From Rhizobium sp. 9140 (GTDB lineage: Bacteria > Pseudomonadota > Alphaproteobacteria > Rhizobiales > Rhizobiaceae): a stretch of 64,000 nucleotides of DNA. The translations under genes and the position numbers were made by a program. A model generated the notes under the pieces. The model did not search any database, was not told where the DNA came from, and saw only the letters and a list, made by a program, of their open reading frames with translations. Below, piece by piece: positions 44,901-52,817 of the stretch. The stretch covers positions 1,243,501 to 1,307,500 of the forward strand of contig NZ_FJUR01000001.1 of NCBI RefSeq assembly GCF_900067135.1, in the 5' to 3' direction. Positions within the stretch are counted from its first letter, which is position 1, and the number at the start of each line of letters is the position of its first letter.

Positions 44901-46472
44901 CTTCGCCTCCCGCGTCACGGCTTCGCCGGTCTCGCCGAGATCGGACGCCGGCGTTTCCAGATGGCTTGAAATCGCGCGGATAATATCTTCGGGGTTCTCG
45001 CTGCGCGCTGCAAAGCGATGGCGCATGGCCGTGCGGTTGGCACCGGACGCGGCGATGATGGCGCGGGCTTCCTCGCGGGACGCCTTGGCGAAGGACGATT
45101 TGTAGGCGCGCAGAAGCTCTTCGAGGCTGCTCGCCGTATGGGCGCTCGCCATGAACATGTGGCCGGCAGCCGCGTTACGCTGGCGGTCTTCGGATACGGG
45201 CTCGGGATCGGAAATCACGACATGCGCATTGGCGCCGCCGAAGCCGAAGGAGTTGATGCCGGCAAGACGGGCGCGCTTGCCGCGCAGAAGCTCGATCGGG
45301 TTCGCCGTGACGCGCACGTTCAATCCGTCGAAGTCGATGTTTTCGTTCGGCGTATCGAAATGCAGCGATGCCGGGAGATAATTGTTCTCCAGCGCCATGA
45401 CGGCCTTGAGCATGCCGAAGAGGCCGGAGGCAGGCTCGGTATGGCCGATATTCGATTTGATGGAGCCGATCGGCACCGGCGCACGTCGGTTGGTGCCGAT
45501 GACCGTGCCGATCGACCAGACTTCCGCGGGGTCGCCGACCTTCGTACCGGTCCCGTGGCCCTCGACGAAGGCGACCTGATTGGCGTCGATATTGTTGCCC
45601 TCATAGATCGACCGAAGCAGGGCGGCCTGCGATTCGCGCGACGGCAGCGAGATGCCGTTCGTGCGGCCGGCCGAGTTGGTCCCGGTCGCGACGATGCGAG
45701 CGTAACTGCGGTCCTTTTCCTGCCGCGCCCGGTCGGAGCGGCGCAGGACGAACACGACGCCACCTTCGGCGCGCACATAGCCGGCGCCGTCATTGTCATA
45801 GGCGCGGCACAGGCCTTCGGGCGACAGCATGCGCGCCTGCGCAAAGCCGACAAAGGGCAGGGGATGCGCAAGGATGTTGATGCCGCCGACGATGGCAGTG
45901 TCGATTTCTCCGGCATTCAGCGCCCGCATCGCCTGATCGAGCGCGACGATGGAGGACGAACAGGCCGTGTCGATGGTCATGGACGGGCCGCTGAGCCCGA
46001 AGATGTGCGAGATCCGGTTGGAAATGACGGACAGCGTATTGCCGGTCATGAAGTAGGGGCCGGCGGCCGCCGGATCCTCGACCGTCAGGTTGGCATGGTC
46101 GAGGCTCGACGCGCCGACATAGACGCCGACATTCTCGCCCTGAAGCGAGGTCAGCGAAATGTTGGCATCCTCGATCGCCCGCCACGCCAGCTGCAGGAGA
46201 ACGCGCTGCTGCGGATCCATATACATGGCTTCGCGCTGCGACATGCCGAAGGCGGCAGGGTCGAAGCCGTAGATATCGTCGATCACGCCGGCGGCAAACG
46301 AATAGGTCTTGCCGGGGTTGTTCATTTCGGGGTGCCAGAAGCGGGCAAGGTCCCACCGGTCGGATGGAATCCGCGTTACCGCACATTTGCCCTGCCGCAG
46401 AAGCCGAAAAAGAGCTTGAGGCGAATCAGCTCCCGGAGCGACGCAGGCGCGCCCTATGATTTCTGCTGTCAT
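38940..46472 (-). CDS. rkpA: RkpA, iterative highly reducing type I polyketide/fatty acid synthase
   Basis: A 2510-residue megasynthase making the acyl chain of the K-antigen lipid. Domains in order: KS from residue 5 with Cys171 (DTACSSS), His in EGHGTGTKVGD and NIGHTEPASG; AT with GHSVGEIAAAY about 614 and a malonyl-type NYPFHHP; DH with HVVDGKSILP about 919 and DATFH; a remnant methyltransferase about 1380-1430 whose glycine motif is lost (IIELGTVSASF); ER with HGAAGGVGLAALQVAKHAGA about 1912; KR with VVGGIGGFGLAA about 2115 and the Ser/Tyr pair in SSATTLVGNPGQGNYVAAN; ACP with phosphopantetheine Ser in GLDSLMAVEL about 2430. No thioesterase or reductase ends the chain, so release must be in trans, most simply by RkpG. 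Ribosome site is weak. The gene corresponds to rkpA (formerly rkpABCDEF) of Sinorhizobium. Confidence 0.94.
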   Translation of the reverse strand: MTAEIIGRACVAPGADSPQALFRLLRQGKCAVTRIPSDRWDLARFWHPEMNNPGKTYSFAAGVIDDIYGFDPAAFGMSQREAMYMDPQQRVLLQLAWRAIEDANISLTSLQGENVGVYVGASSLDHANLTVEDPAAAGPYFMTGNTLSVISNRISHIFGLSGPSMTIDTACSSSIVALDQAMRALNAGEIDTAIVGGINILAHPLPFVGFAQARMLSPEGLCRAYDNDGAGYVRAEGGVVFVLRRSDRARQEKDRSYARIVATGTNSAGRTNGISLPSRESQAALLRSIYEGNNIDANQVAFVEGHGTGTKVGDPAEVWSIGTVIGTNRRAPVPIGSIKSNIGHTEPASGLFGMLKAVMALENNYLPASLHFDTPNENIDFDGLNVRVTANPIELLRGKRARLAGINSFGFGGANAHVVISDPEPVSEDRQRNAAAGHMFMASAHTASSLEELLRAYKSSFAKASREEARAIIAASGANRTAMRHRFAARSENPEDIIRAISSHLETPASDLGETGEAVTREAKVAFVFSGNGSQWAGMGADAFRENLHFRQCFTSISALFKFHADLDLAALLTDPDLAHKLADTKIAQPLLFAVQAALSDSLVAMGIKPSAVFGHSVGEIAAAYAAGALSLVDAVAIVAKRSLHQDLLAGKGTMAAVMLGDEAAQAFAEKHGIANVCVAAINARNSVTISGPVAEVTAFRDAARKAKIPVQVLDINYPFHHPIIDQAKKAFMGDIPDLAPRTTEIAYLSTVTGERLDGSQLDVDYWWKNVREPVRFQAATEAAIALGCTMFLEISPRPILSSYVKETIKAATAPGIVVPTLLKEVAPKGIDPVSRAMARAIAHGADCNPARLFGKRNASVRLPLLPFEPTELRPAVTSDSADLFGRGSRVPYTLAGWRADLNSGSWKNHIDGHLFPDLAEHVVDGKSILPGSGFIEIAISAAQQFYGTSEVEITNLEIVRPLELGDTKIMELSTLLSPETGDIEIRSRERLTEDDWAVHAVARCRKPIARNDHIRPDFKGLEKTETVLAAKAYETARQFGLDYGPRFQLLSKAVAFGERFIDVELKTPSETGHPFVSYSLNPISVDATFHGMVALFGRFTGEAGGAPYIPVRFGSVRLAASGQVIKRAIAEVERVSANSIKAKFRFYGEDGKLIAAFDDCRFRRTYLRQHKTLDMLSYHYEAVPSDTLAAMRPAQPKPLPAILLPVDGGDGIDNTTLLFNAAIYRACYEIALKLARGGNQVDMRLLPGDVGFRCFLSNCLVVLGDAGLAEHTDNRWTVTADFALPPVSEILKELYAENAARAVEAVLINDAYTEALDRLSALHATELSGQSGDDTVVQTTGFISEATLDHQAVHSLATRQRTDMVYMALEQAFSSAENGLRIIELGTVSASFTRRLAALAVRHGASLAVIEPRDNAQRNLEIAFEDDARVSVLKKDAFTSVKTVDIVVSASEMLFALADEDPSLRGILGHALRPGGAFIAVTTAPTVFSDFAYGLTDGWFARSQSPEFPIGRFATAPQWEKCLADLRLADIVVDDREGAYGALIALEARAGRSSLDAASQDVAAPVSHHPILVLGSAAATSALPASISDCAIVPVTLTGEETDKVQLLEAFKALQGRAIRAVYLSPVPSADTLKDSEHLQTIVLSLSAFGEAVRVHHADREPTGDERPHLALVAPGGSPVAATSALNSGVWTFCRVLQNEYDLIDLHAVDAPAATPSEVETVLALAATLLQSEHENREWAVIDGHAQEIRTVPGPVEGTLRQTQSFEAATIRQRVASQVGSIAWEATSLPEPGPTDVVVEVAATGLNFRDVMWAMGLLPEEALEDGFAGATIGMELSGHVVALGSEITDLAIGDSVMAMASAAFSTHAVVARAGIARLPETVSPVAAATVPVAFLTAYYAMIELGRIRAGETILIHGAAGGVGLAALQVAKHAGAKVIATAGTREKRHFLTMLGADHVFDSRSLSFVEDIRAVTHGEGVDLVLNSLFAEAMEQSLSLVKPFGRFLELGKRDYFADSKIGLRPFRRNISYFGIDADQLLVNQPDLTKRIFAEVGQLFEEGKFVPLPYRAFAHDEIGNAFRLMQNAGHIGKIVVLPPVSGRDSVSAAAGARMTVSADGVHLVVGGIGGFGLAAANWLVEKGARRIALTTRRGVAGADTLDAIQRWEAKGVVASVHACDITDVDATAAMLATLRREGPLKGIIHAAMVLDDALISNLDRARNRPVIDTKAKGAAVLDSLTRKDDLDLFLLFSSATTLVGNPGQGNYVAANGYLEGLARARRAAGLKGLAIGFGAIADTGYLAQNTEVNDILSKRIGKTALKAQAALDQVEAYIVADPGTVNAATAMIAEFDWAAARNLSVVRQPLFEVVMRTADQHTGSSDGSTLDLVAMIEGKSPQEGEDLLYELVANEIAAILRVSKDTISRNKVLKEIGLDSLMAVELGISFQQNTGFDMPLSGVADNTTVGDVAHKLYEKVSKRDQGSDEDEPPTEDKILSELTQRHKATSPEKVASQ

Positions 46473-47025
46473 CTTTTATCGAACGCTCTGAACTGTCTGC
46501 GGTGTGACTTGCTGATTGCACTTGGGTCCCGAAAAATCAATCAGAACTTCTCCTGGATGGTGGTCCCCGATCGGAGACTTTAATCTCATCGTTCACTTCA
46601 TATAAGATATATATAAAATATAATCTATCGATATAGTGCGTATGCCTTCAACTTTACGGCGCAATGTCGCTCGTCTGGATGAGTACAGCAACAAGCGAGC
46701 CCTTTTGTCGAGAGACTCATTTCATTTTCTCCTGATCACAGAAGAACAACGCCCTTCCCTGCATGAACGGAGGCTGAATGTTCTTAATATTGGCGATGGA
46801 TGACCCGAAAATGTGCAGGTTTTGAGGCCTGCTGGATCACGGCTACCCGAAGAGGCCACCATGCGCGTGCCTCATTATCACCGCCGATGCCAAGGCGTAT
46901 CGATGCGGTGGTTAGCAGAACTTTACCCCCAATGCCATAGGAGGGCGGTCTTCGTACGGTCGGATGCTTCAATGCGCGATGCAGGACCGAGCGCATGGTC
47001 AGCAAAGAACGTGCTCTCCCGGCAA
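46473..47025. promoter_or_regulatory. rkpA upstream region with AT-rich block
   Basis: A 553-base gene-free region upstream of rkpA and downstream of kup. Bases 46599-46636 are almost only A and T with many TA steps, striking in a GC-rich genome, and lie 127-164 bases before the rkpA start. They could provide the promoter and a site for MucR/Ros or H-NS-like proteins, which prefer such tracts and control surface polysaccharides in rhizobia; that assignment is inference. A stem CAGGTTTTGAGGCCTG near 46813-46830 may end kup or start nothing; no tRNA fits there. Confidence 0.45.
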
Positions 47026-48927
47026 TCAGATCGTCACCTGTTCGCCCAGTTCCACCACCCGGTTTGCCGGCAGGCGGAAGTAGTCGGACGGATCGATGCC
47101 GATACCCGCGAGCGCGATGTAGAGGCGATCCTGCCACTTCGGCAGGCCCGAGTTCGGGTCGCTGATCAGGTTGCGTCTTCCGACATAAAACGACGTCTGC
47201 ATGATCTCGAACTTGAAGCCCGCTTTCTTGCAAAGGCCGAGCGCCTTGGACACGTTCTGGTCGTCCATGAATCCGAATGTGATCTGGATGCGGAGAAAGC
47301 GTTCGGAAATCCGGACGAGTTCGATGCGCGATGTGGGCGGCACATAGGGCGTATCGGCCGTGCGAACGGTCAGGATGACGTTCTGCTCGTGCAGGACGTG
47401 GTTGTGCTTGATATTGTGCAGCAGCACGGCCGGCGTCTTGTCGGGCACGCTGGTCAGGAACACGGCCGTGCCGGGAACGGCCACGGGGGCATGATCCGAC
47501 TTCTTCTCTATCGACCGGATGAAGGTTTCGAGCGGGATGTCGTTGCGCGCGGTCTTTTCGCGCAGGATCATCGAGCCCTTCCGCCATGTCCACATGATGA
47601 CCATGATGGTGGCCGCCAGCAGCACGGGCACCCAACCGCCATCGTGGATCTTCAGGAGGTTTGCGGCAAGGAACACGGTTTCCAGAAGCAGCAGTGGCAG
47701 GAGGATCGCACCGGCGGCAACGGCGCTCCATTTCCACACCGAGCGCAGAAACTGGAACGCCATCAGCGTGGTGACCACCATGGCGCCGGTGACGGAGATG
47801 CCATAGGCGGTCGCAAGCGACTCCGAGTCCCCGAAGGTGAAGATGAGCACGAGAACGCCGACGAAGAGCAGGGTGTTCACGGCGGGAACGTAGATCTGCC
47901 CCGTATTCGTCTCCGAGGTGAAGGTGATCTGCAGGCGTGGGAGGAACCCGAGATGGACCGCCTGCCGCGCCAGCGAGAAGGCGCCGGTGATGACGGCCTG
48001 GCTGGCGATGATCGTGGCGGCCGTTGCCAGAAGCACGACCGGCAACAGCGCCCAGTCCGGATACATCAGGTAGAACGGGTTTTCCGCCGCCTCCGGATGC
48101 GCCAGGACGAAGGCGCCCTGGCCCAGATAGTTGAGTGCCAGCGACGGGAAGACCAGGATGAACCACGCTACCTGGATCGGCTTGCGGCCGAAGTGACCGA
48201 GATCGGCGTAGAGCGCTTCGGCCCCGGTGACGGTCAGGAAAACGGCGCCGAGCACGATGAGGCCGACGAAGCCCGCATGCGTGATGAACCACACGGCGTT
48301 GACGGGGTTGAGAGCTTCGAGGATCGTATAGTCGTCACCGATATGCAGGATGCCTCCCCAGGCCATGGCAAGAAACCAGAGAATGGTGATCGGTCCAAAG
48401 AAATTGGAGACGGCGGCGGTACCGCGAGACTGGACAGCGAAAAGGCCCACCATCATGGCGGCCGAAATCGGCAGCACATAGTCACCGAGCGCGGGCGTCA
48501 CGAGCTTCAGCCCCTCAACGGCGGACATGACCGACAGCGCCGGCGTGATCATGGCATCCCCGATGAACAGGGCGGCGCCAATGATGCCGGCAAAGAACAG
48601 AACTGGCATGTAGCGCCCGGTCTTCTTCATCAGCAAAGCGAGAAGCGACAGCGTGCCGCCTTCGCCGTCATTGTCGGCGCGCAGAAGGAACAGGACGTAT
48701 TTGAAGGTGACGATGATCGTCAGCGTCCAGACCATTAGCGAGATGAGGCCGATGACCTCGTTATGGCTGATGCCGTCATGCGAAAAGGGGCGAAGCGCTT
48801 CGCGAAAAGCGTAGAGTGGGCTGGTCCCGATGTCGCCGTAAACGACGCCGATGGATCCCATGAGCAGGACGAGAAATTTCTTCGTGCCTGCGGTGTCCTG
48901 CTGGGCAGGGCCGGCGGATGCGGTCAT
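47026..48927 (-). CDS. kup: Kup system potassium uptake protein
   Basis: A 633-residue KUP/HAK/KT transporter importing potassium by proton symport. The start region [21 protein letters not shown] is diagnostic, followed by about twelve helices ([24 protein letters not shown], the selectivity region) and a cytoplasmic C-terminal domain from about 450. It is upstream of rkpA on the same strand but 553 bases away, so it is a separate unit; its start faces nasT across a 270-base divergent region. Confidence 0.95.
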   Translation of the reverse strand: MTASAGPAQQDTAGTKKFLVLLMGSIGVVYGDIGTSPLYAFREALRPFSHDGISHNEVIGLISLMVWTLTIIVTFKYVLFLLRADNDGEGGTLSLLALLMKKTGRYMPVLFFAGIIGAALFIGDAMITPALSVMSAVEGLKLVTPALGDYVLPISAAMMVGLFAVQSRGTAAVSNFFGPITILWFLAMAWGGILHIGDDYTILEALNPVNAVWFITHAGFVGLIVLGAVFLTVTGAEALYADLGHFGRKPIQVAWFILVFPSLALNYLGQGAFVLAHPEAAENPFYLMYPDWALLPVVLLATAATIIASQAVITGAFSLARQAVHLGFLPRLQITFTSETNTGQIYVPAVNTLLFVGVLVLIFTFGDSESLATAYGISVTGAMVVTTLMAFQFLRSVWKWSAVAAGAILLPLLLLETVFLAANLLKIHDGGWVPVLLAATIMVIMWTWRKGSMILREKTARNDIPLETFIRSIEKKSDHAPVAVPGTAVFLTSVPDKTPAVLLHNIKHNHVLHEQNVILTVRTADTPYVPPTSRIELVRISERFLRIQITFGFMDDQNVSKALGLCKKAGFKFEIMQTSFYVGRRNLISDPNSGLPKWQDRLYIALAGIGIDPSDYFRLPANRVVELGEQVTI

Positions 48928-49197
48928 GGAATGTCAGACTTTCCTTCACGTCTCGCACCGGGCAAGACACGTTGCGTGCGCAAACGGCTCGATCGAGATG
49001 CTTCGTCCGAGACGCGAAACGCCGTCGGTCACGGCGCCTGCGAGCCCAGACGGACATTGTATCCCGGCCGTTTCGAACACACCGTTACAATTATTGTCCG
49101 GTCGCGAGCAAGCACGAAGACGCATCGCTGTCTTGCGTGCCCAAATGTTGCAGCGGTACCGCTTGCGCATTCTGTTGCGCTGCACAAGAATAGACGC

Positions 49198-49785
49198 ATG
49201 CGCCACGCCGATCTCACGATCCTCGTTATCGATGAAAATGCCATCCGCTCTTCGATCATCGAGGAGGGGCTGCGCGAGGCCGGGCATCTGAAGGTGACGG
49301 TCATCCACGAGGTCAATGGCGTTGCCCGGATCATCGAGACACTGAAGCCGGACGTCATCATCATCGACCTCGAGAACCCGAACCGGGACATGATGGAGCA
49401 TCTCTTCCAGTTGACCCGAACCGTCAGCCGCCCGATCGCCATGTTCGTCGATCGCTCGGATACGGCCTCGATCGAGGCTGCCGTCGATGCCGGCGTTTCC
49501 GCCTATATCGTCGATGGCCTGCGCAAGGAGCGTGTGAAGCCGATCCTCGACATGGCCGTCAGCCGCTTCAACGCCTTCTCCAGACTGCAGCGGGAACTGG
49601 CGGAAGCGAAATCCGCGCTGGAGGAGCGCAAGGTGGTGGAGCGTGCCAAGGGCATCATGATGAAAATGCGCGGGCTCTCTGAGGAAGAGGCGTTCGCCCT
49701 GTTGCGGCAGACCGCCATGAACGAGAAGAAGAAGATCGCCGATATCGCGCAAAGCGTCGTGACGGCGGCGGGTCTTCTGACATGA
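49198..49785 (+). CDS. nasT: NasT, ANTAR-domain transcription antiterminator for nitrate assimilation
   Basis: A 195-residue regulator: receiver-like domain (Asp57 in VIIIDLENP), a coiled coil (LQRELAEAKSALEERK) and a C-terminal ANTAR domain from about 138 (ERAKGIMMKMRGLSEEEAFALLRQ) that binds leader RNA hairpins. In Azotobacter, Paracoccus and rhizobia NasT prevents termination in the nas leader when freed from NasS by nitrate or nitrite. The ATG at 49198 begins the conserved domain; in-frame sequence upstream belongs to the kup promoter region. nasS follows after 43 bases. Confidence 0.92.
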   Translation: MRHADLTILVIDENAIRSSIIEEGLREAGHLKVTVIHEVNGVARIIETLKPDVIIIDLENPNRDMMEHLFQLTRTVSRPIAMFVDRSDTASIEAAVDAGVSAYIVDGLRKERVKPILDMAVSRFNAFSRLQRELAEAKSALEERKVVERAKGIMMKMRGLSEEEAFALLRQTAMNEKKKIADIAQSVVTAAGLLT

Positions 49786-49828
49786 TCGCCGCGTTCCACC
49801 ACCAACCCATCGACCGGAGGATACGCCG

Positions 49829-51121
49829 ATGACGACAACGCTGATCGCCCCCGGCGCAGCGTCTGCGGCGCCCGGCGCTGCCCTTGCGGCACCGGCACGC
49901 GGTGCGAAGAGCGAGGGTGCGCGCGTCCTGAGGGCCGGCTTCATTCCGCTTGTCGATGCCTCTGTGCTGATCGCGGCGGCCGAATTTGGTTTCGCGGCCC
50001 GCGAGGGACTGGCGCTCGATCTCGTGCGTGATGTGTCCTGGGCCAATGTGCGCGACCGCCTGGCATTCCGCCAGTTCGACATCGCCCATATGCTCTCGCC
50101 GATGCCCGTCGCCTCTATGCTGGGGCTCGGCTCCAACCCGTCGCCGACGATCACGCCGTTTTCACTGGGGCGCGGCGGCAATGCCATCACGCTCTCGACC
50201 CGGCTCTTTGCCCGGATGCGCGATGCCGGCGCGCCGGAGGGGGCTGATGCTCTGGCGCATGCCCGCGTGCTTCGCCGCGTTCTCGACGGAATGCGGGACG
50301 CCGGCGAGGCGCCGCCGACCTTCGGCATGACCTATCCGTTCTCGTCCCACAATTACGAGTTCCGCTATTGGCTCGCCGCTGGGGGCATCGATCCCGACCG
50401 GGACGTGAAGCTGGTCGTCGTTCCCCCGCCCCTGACCTCCGATGCGCTGGCCGCGGGCGCCATCGATGGCTTCTGCGTCGGCGCGCCTTGGAATATGGTG
50501 GCGTCGGAACGCGGCGTCGGCCGAATCGTTGCCGCGAAACAGGATATCTGGCCGTCCGCGCCCGAGAAGGTCATCGGCATGCGGCCGGATTGGGCGGAAA
50601 GCCATTCCGAAACCGTCTCGCGCCTGCTGGTCGCGCTGGATGAGGCCGCCCGCTGGTGCGACAGGGGCGAAAACCATGACGAACTCGCGGCGCTTCTCGC
50701 GCAGCCGAACTACATCGCGGCTCCGGTCGATATCATCCGCCGGGTGCTCGCCGGCGAGTTCAGCCTCGATGATACCGGCGAGCGTCGGGTGATCCCGGAT
50801 TACTTCACCTTCCATGGCGGCTTTGCGAACTATCCCCGGCCGAGCCACGCGCTCTGGACCTATAGCCAGATGCTCCGTTGGGGACAGGCCGAATGGTCGC
50901 CGGCGCTGGCGGAAAAGGCCCGTTCGGCCTATCGGCCCGATCTCTATCGCGCCGCTCTGGGTACAGGCCCTGCCGATGCCGATCTCCGGGCGGAAGGCAC
51001 TTCCTATGGCGACCGCTTTATGGATGGCTTCACCTTCGATCCCCAAGCCATTCCGGATTATGTCGCTGCCTTTCCCGTCCGCTACGAACAGGTTGCGGGA
51101 CCCCTCAGCGACGATGCCTGA
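49829..51121 (+). CDS. nasS: NasS, cytoplasmic nitrate/nitrite sensor (NrtA-like)
   Basis: A 430-residue protein of the CmpA/NrtA periplasmic binding family but without an export signal: the N-terminus is only an Ala/Pro-rich tail. Family motifs include FIPLVDASVLIAAAEFGFAAREGL, SHNYEFRYWLAAGGIDP, VVVPPPL and GFCVGAPWNM. It binds NasT in the absence of nitrate and releases it on ligand binding. GGAGGA lies before the ATG; it shares an operon with nasT. Its next neighbour is the regulated leader and nitrate transport operon. Confidence 0.9.
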   Translation: MTTTLIAPGAASAAPGAALAAPARGAKSEGARVLRAGFIPLVDASVLIAAAEFGFAAREGLALDLVRDVSWANVRDRLAFRQFDIAHMLSPMPVASMLGLGSNPSPTITPFSLGRGGNAITLSTRLFARMRDAGAPEGADALAHARVLRRVLDGMRDAGEAPPTFGMTYPFSSHNYEFRYWLAAGGIDPDRDVKLVVVPPPLTSDALAAGAIDGFCVGAPWNMVASERGVGRIVAAKQDIWPSAPEKVIGMRPDWAESHSETVSRLLVALDEAARWCDRGENHDELAALLAQPNYIAAPVDIIRRVLAGEFSLDDTGERRVIPDYFTFHGGFANYPRPSHALWTYSQMLRWGQAEWSPALAEKARSAYRPDLYRAALGTGPADADLRAEGTSYGDRFMDGFTFDPQAIPDYVAAFPVRYEQVAGPLSDDA

Positions 51122-51265
51122 TGGGACGGTGCCGTTTTGCGATGCATGCTTTTCGCTGCGTTGCAGGCATGTGGCTAGAAGATAAGCAAAGAAAACATTG
51201 GGTATATTTCAAGCACGGTCGTGATTTTCCATTAGAAACAATCCGTTGATCGAGTTTCTGGCATC

Positions 51266-51281
51266 TGGCACGCCGCTTGCT
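51266..51281 (+). promoter_or_regulatory. sigma-54 promoter of the nitrate assimilation operon
   Basis: TGGCACG-CCGC-TTGCT is a perfect match to the RpoN consensus (TGGCACG-N4-TTGCW), with GG at 51267-51268 and GC at 51279-51280 exactly ten bases apart. The start point would be near 51292, about 174 bases before the nrtA start. It implies NtrC-type nitrogen control on top of NasST control. I could not identify convincing NtrC boxes in the 144 bases upstream. Confidence 0.85.
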
Positions 51282-51291
51282 TGTTAGAAGC

Positions 51292-51465
51292 TGCTCAGTC
51301 AACGGCGATTGAAGCGAAAGAGCGCAAGACGCGCTCACCCAATGACACCGACGTCGCAAGGTTTTTGCTCCGGAGCTTCAGGCTCCTCGAGAGGCATTTT
51401 CCGAGCGGCGTTTTTTTGTGCCGAATTTCCCAGCTTCCGCCCGTTTCACCAGAGGATATCCTTAG
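51292..51465 (+). ncRNA. nas leader with antiterminator hairpins and factor-independent terminator (NasT target)
   Basis: Leader RNA of about 174 bases. Hairpin one is GAGCGC-AAGAC-GCGCTC (51320-51336). Hairpin two is GGAGC-TTCAG-GCTCC (51372-51386). A terminator can form from GCTCCTCG (51382-51389) and CGAGCGGC (51402-51409), with one mismatch and one wobble, before T7 (51411-51417). The 3' arm of hairpin two is the 5' arm of the terminator, so they exclude each other, as in ANTAR-controlled nas leaders. Both loops have five bases by my pairing, not the classic six with A1 and G4, so exact structures need modelling. Confidence 0.65.
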
Positions 51466-52758
51466 ATGACCCGTATTCCGACCCCGTCCCTGAGCCGCCG
51501 CTCGATCCTCAAGACCACTGCCACCGCAGCGCTCCTTACGGCCGTGAAGGCTGCCTTCCCCGGTGGCGCCTTTGCGCAAGGGGCAGGGCCAGAGACCACC
51601 AAGGCAACGCTCGGCTTCATCGCGCTGACGGACAGCGCGCCGCTGATCGTCGCCAAGGAGAAAGGCCTTTTCGACAAGCACGGTATGACCGACGTCAACG
51701 TCGTCAAGCAGGCATCCTGGGGTACGACCCGCGACAATCTGGTGCTCGGCTCGGCCGGCAACGGCATTGACGGTGCGCACATTCTCACCCCCATGCCCTA
51801 CCTTATCTCGGCCGGTAAGGTGACGCAGAACAACCAGCCGCTGCCCATGTCGATCCTTGCCCGGCTCAACCTCGATGCCCAGGCGATCTCGGTCGGCTCG
51901 GCCTATGCGGACCTGAAGGTCGGCATCGACTCCGGCGTGCTGAAGGAGGTCTTTGCGAAGAAAAAGGCCGAAGGCGCGGCGGCAAAGGTCGCCATGACCT
52001 TTCCCGGCGGTACGCACGATCTGTGGATCCGCTACTGGCTTGCGGCCGGCGGCATCGATCCGGATACGGACGTCGAAACCATCGTCGTTCCCCCGCCGCA
52101 GATGGTCGCCAATATGAAGGTCGGCACCATGGACTGTTTCTGCGTCGGCGAACCTTGGAACGCGCAGCTGGTCAATCAGGGCATCGGCTACACCGCCGTC
52201 AATACGGCCGAGATCTGGGACAAGCATCCCGAAAAGTCCTTCGCAATGCGCAGCGACTGGGTCGAAGCCAACCCGAATGCCGCCAAGGCGCTGACCATGG
52301 CCATCATGGAAGCCCAGCAATGGTGCGACGACATGGCCAACAAAGAAGAACTGGCTGCCATCATCGGCAAACGCGCATGGTTCAACGTGCCGGCCAAGGA
52401 CATCGTCGGGCGCCTGAAGGGTCAGTACGACTACGGTAACGGCAAGGTGGTCGACCAGAGCCCGCACCTCATGAAGTTCTGGGCGGACCATGCTTCGTAC
52501 CCCTACCAGAGCCATGATGCCTGGTTCCTGACCGAGGACATGCGCTGGGGCAAGTACGCAGCGGACACGGACATCAAGGCGCTGATCTCCAAGGTCAACC
52601 GCGAGGACATCTGGCGCGCCGCCGCCAAGGATCTCGGCATCACCGATGTTCCCGCCTCCACGTCGCGCGGCGTCGAGACCTTCTTCGACGGCAAGACCTT
52701 CGATCCGGCGAACCCGGAAGCCTACCTGCAGAGCCTCTCGATCAAGCGCTTCGCCTGA
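51466..52758 (+). CDS. nrtA: nitrate ABC transporter substrate-binding protein (NrtA/NasF)
   Basis: A 430-residue periplasmic nitrate-binding protein. The N-terminus has a Tat signal (LSRRSILK, then a hydrophobic stretch and GAFAQ), so it is exported folded. The body has the CmpA/NrtA motifs ATLGFIALTDSAPLIVAKEKGLF, GGTHDLWIRYWLAAGGIDP and FCVGEPWNAQ and is clearly homologous to NasS encoded upstream. AGAGGA precedes the ATG. First gene after the NasT-controlled leader; permease and ATPase follow. Confidence 0.94.
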   Translation: MTRIPTPSLSRRSILKTTATAALLTAVKAAFPGGAFAQGAGPETTKATLGFIALTDSAPLIVAKEKGLFDKHGMTDVNVVKQASWGTTRDNLVLGSAGNGIDGAHILTPMPYLISAGKVTQNNQPLPMSILARLNLDAQAISVGSAYADLKVGIDSGVLKEVFAKKKAEGAAAKVAMTFPGGTHDLWIRYWLAAGGIDPDTDVETIVVPPPQMVANMKVGTMDCFCVGEPWNAQLVNQGIGYTAVNTAEIWDKHPEKSFAMRSDWVEANPNAAKALTMAIMEAQQWCDDMANKEELAAIIGKRAWFNVPAKDIVGRLKGQYDYGNGKVVDQSPHLMKFWADHASYPYQSHDAWFLTEDMRWGKYAADTDIKALISKVNREDIWRAAAKDLGITDVPASTSRGVETFFDGKTFDPANPEAYLQSLSIKRFA

Positions 52759-52817
52759 CCGGACCCGATCGGCCGGCGCCTGGCGTCGGCCGCAACCCTC
52801 ATTCTCAGGAGACCGGC

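Noticed and set aside
39351..46583. Several long open frames antisense to rkpA (39351-41744, 42060-44675, 45018-46583)
   Set aside because: Stop-free stretches typical of GC-rich antisense DNA; no domains, while RkpA is complete on the other strand.
46793..46860. Possible tRNA-like fold near the end of kup
   Set aside because: No T-loop consensus, no proper acceptor stem and no CCA context; only a single short hairpin is convincing.
51122..51265. NtrC binding sites upstream of the sigma-54 promoter
   Set aside because: Several GC/GCAC half-sites can be picked out, but none forms a convincing TGCxCC-N5-GGxGCA dyad by eye.
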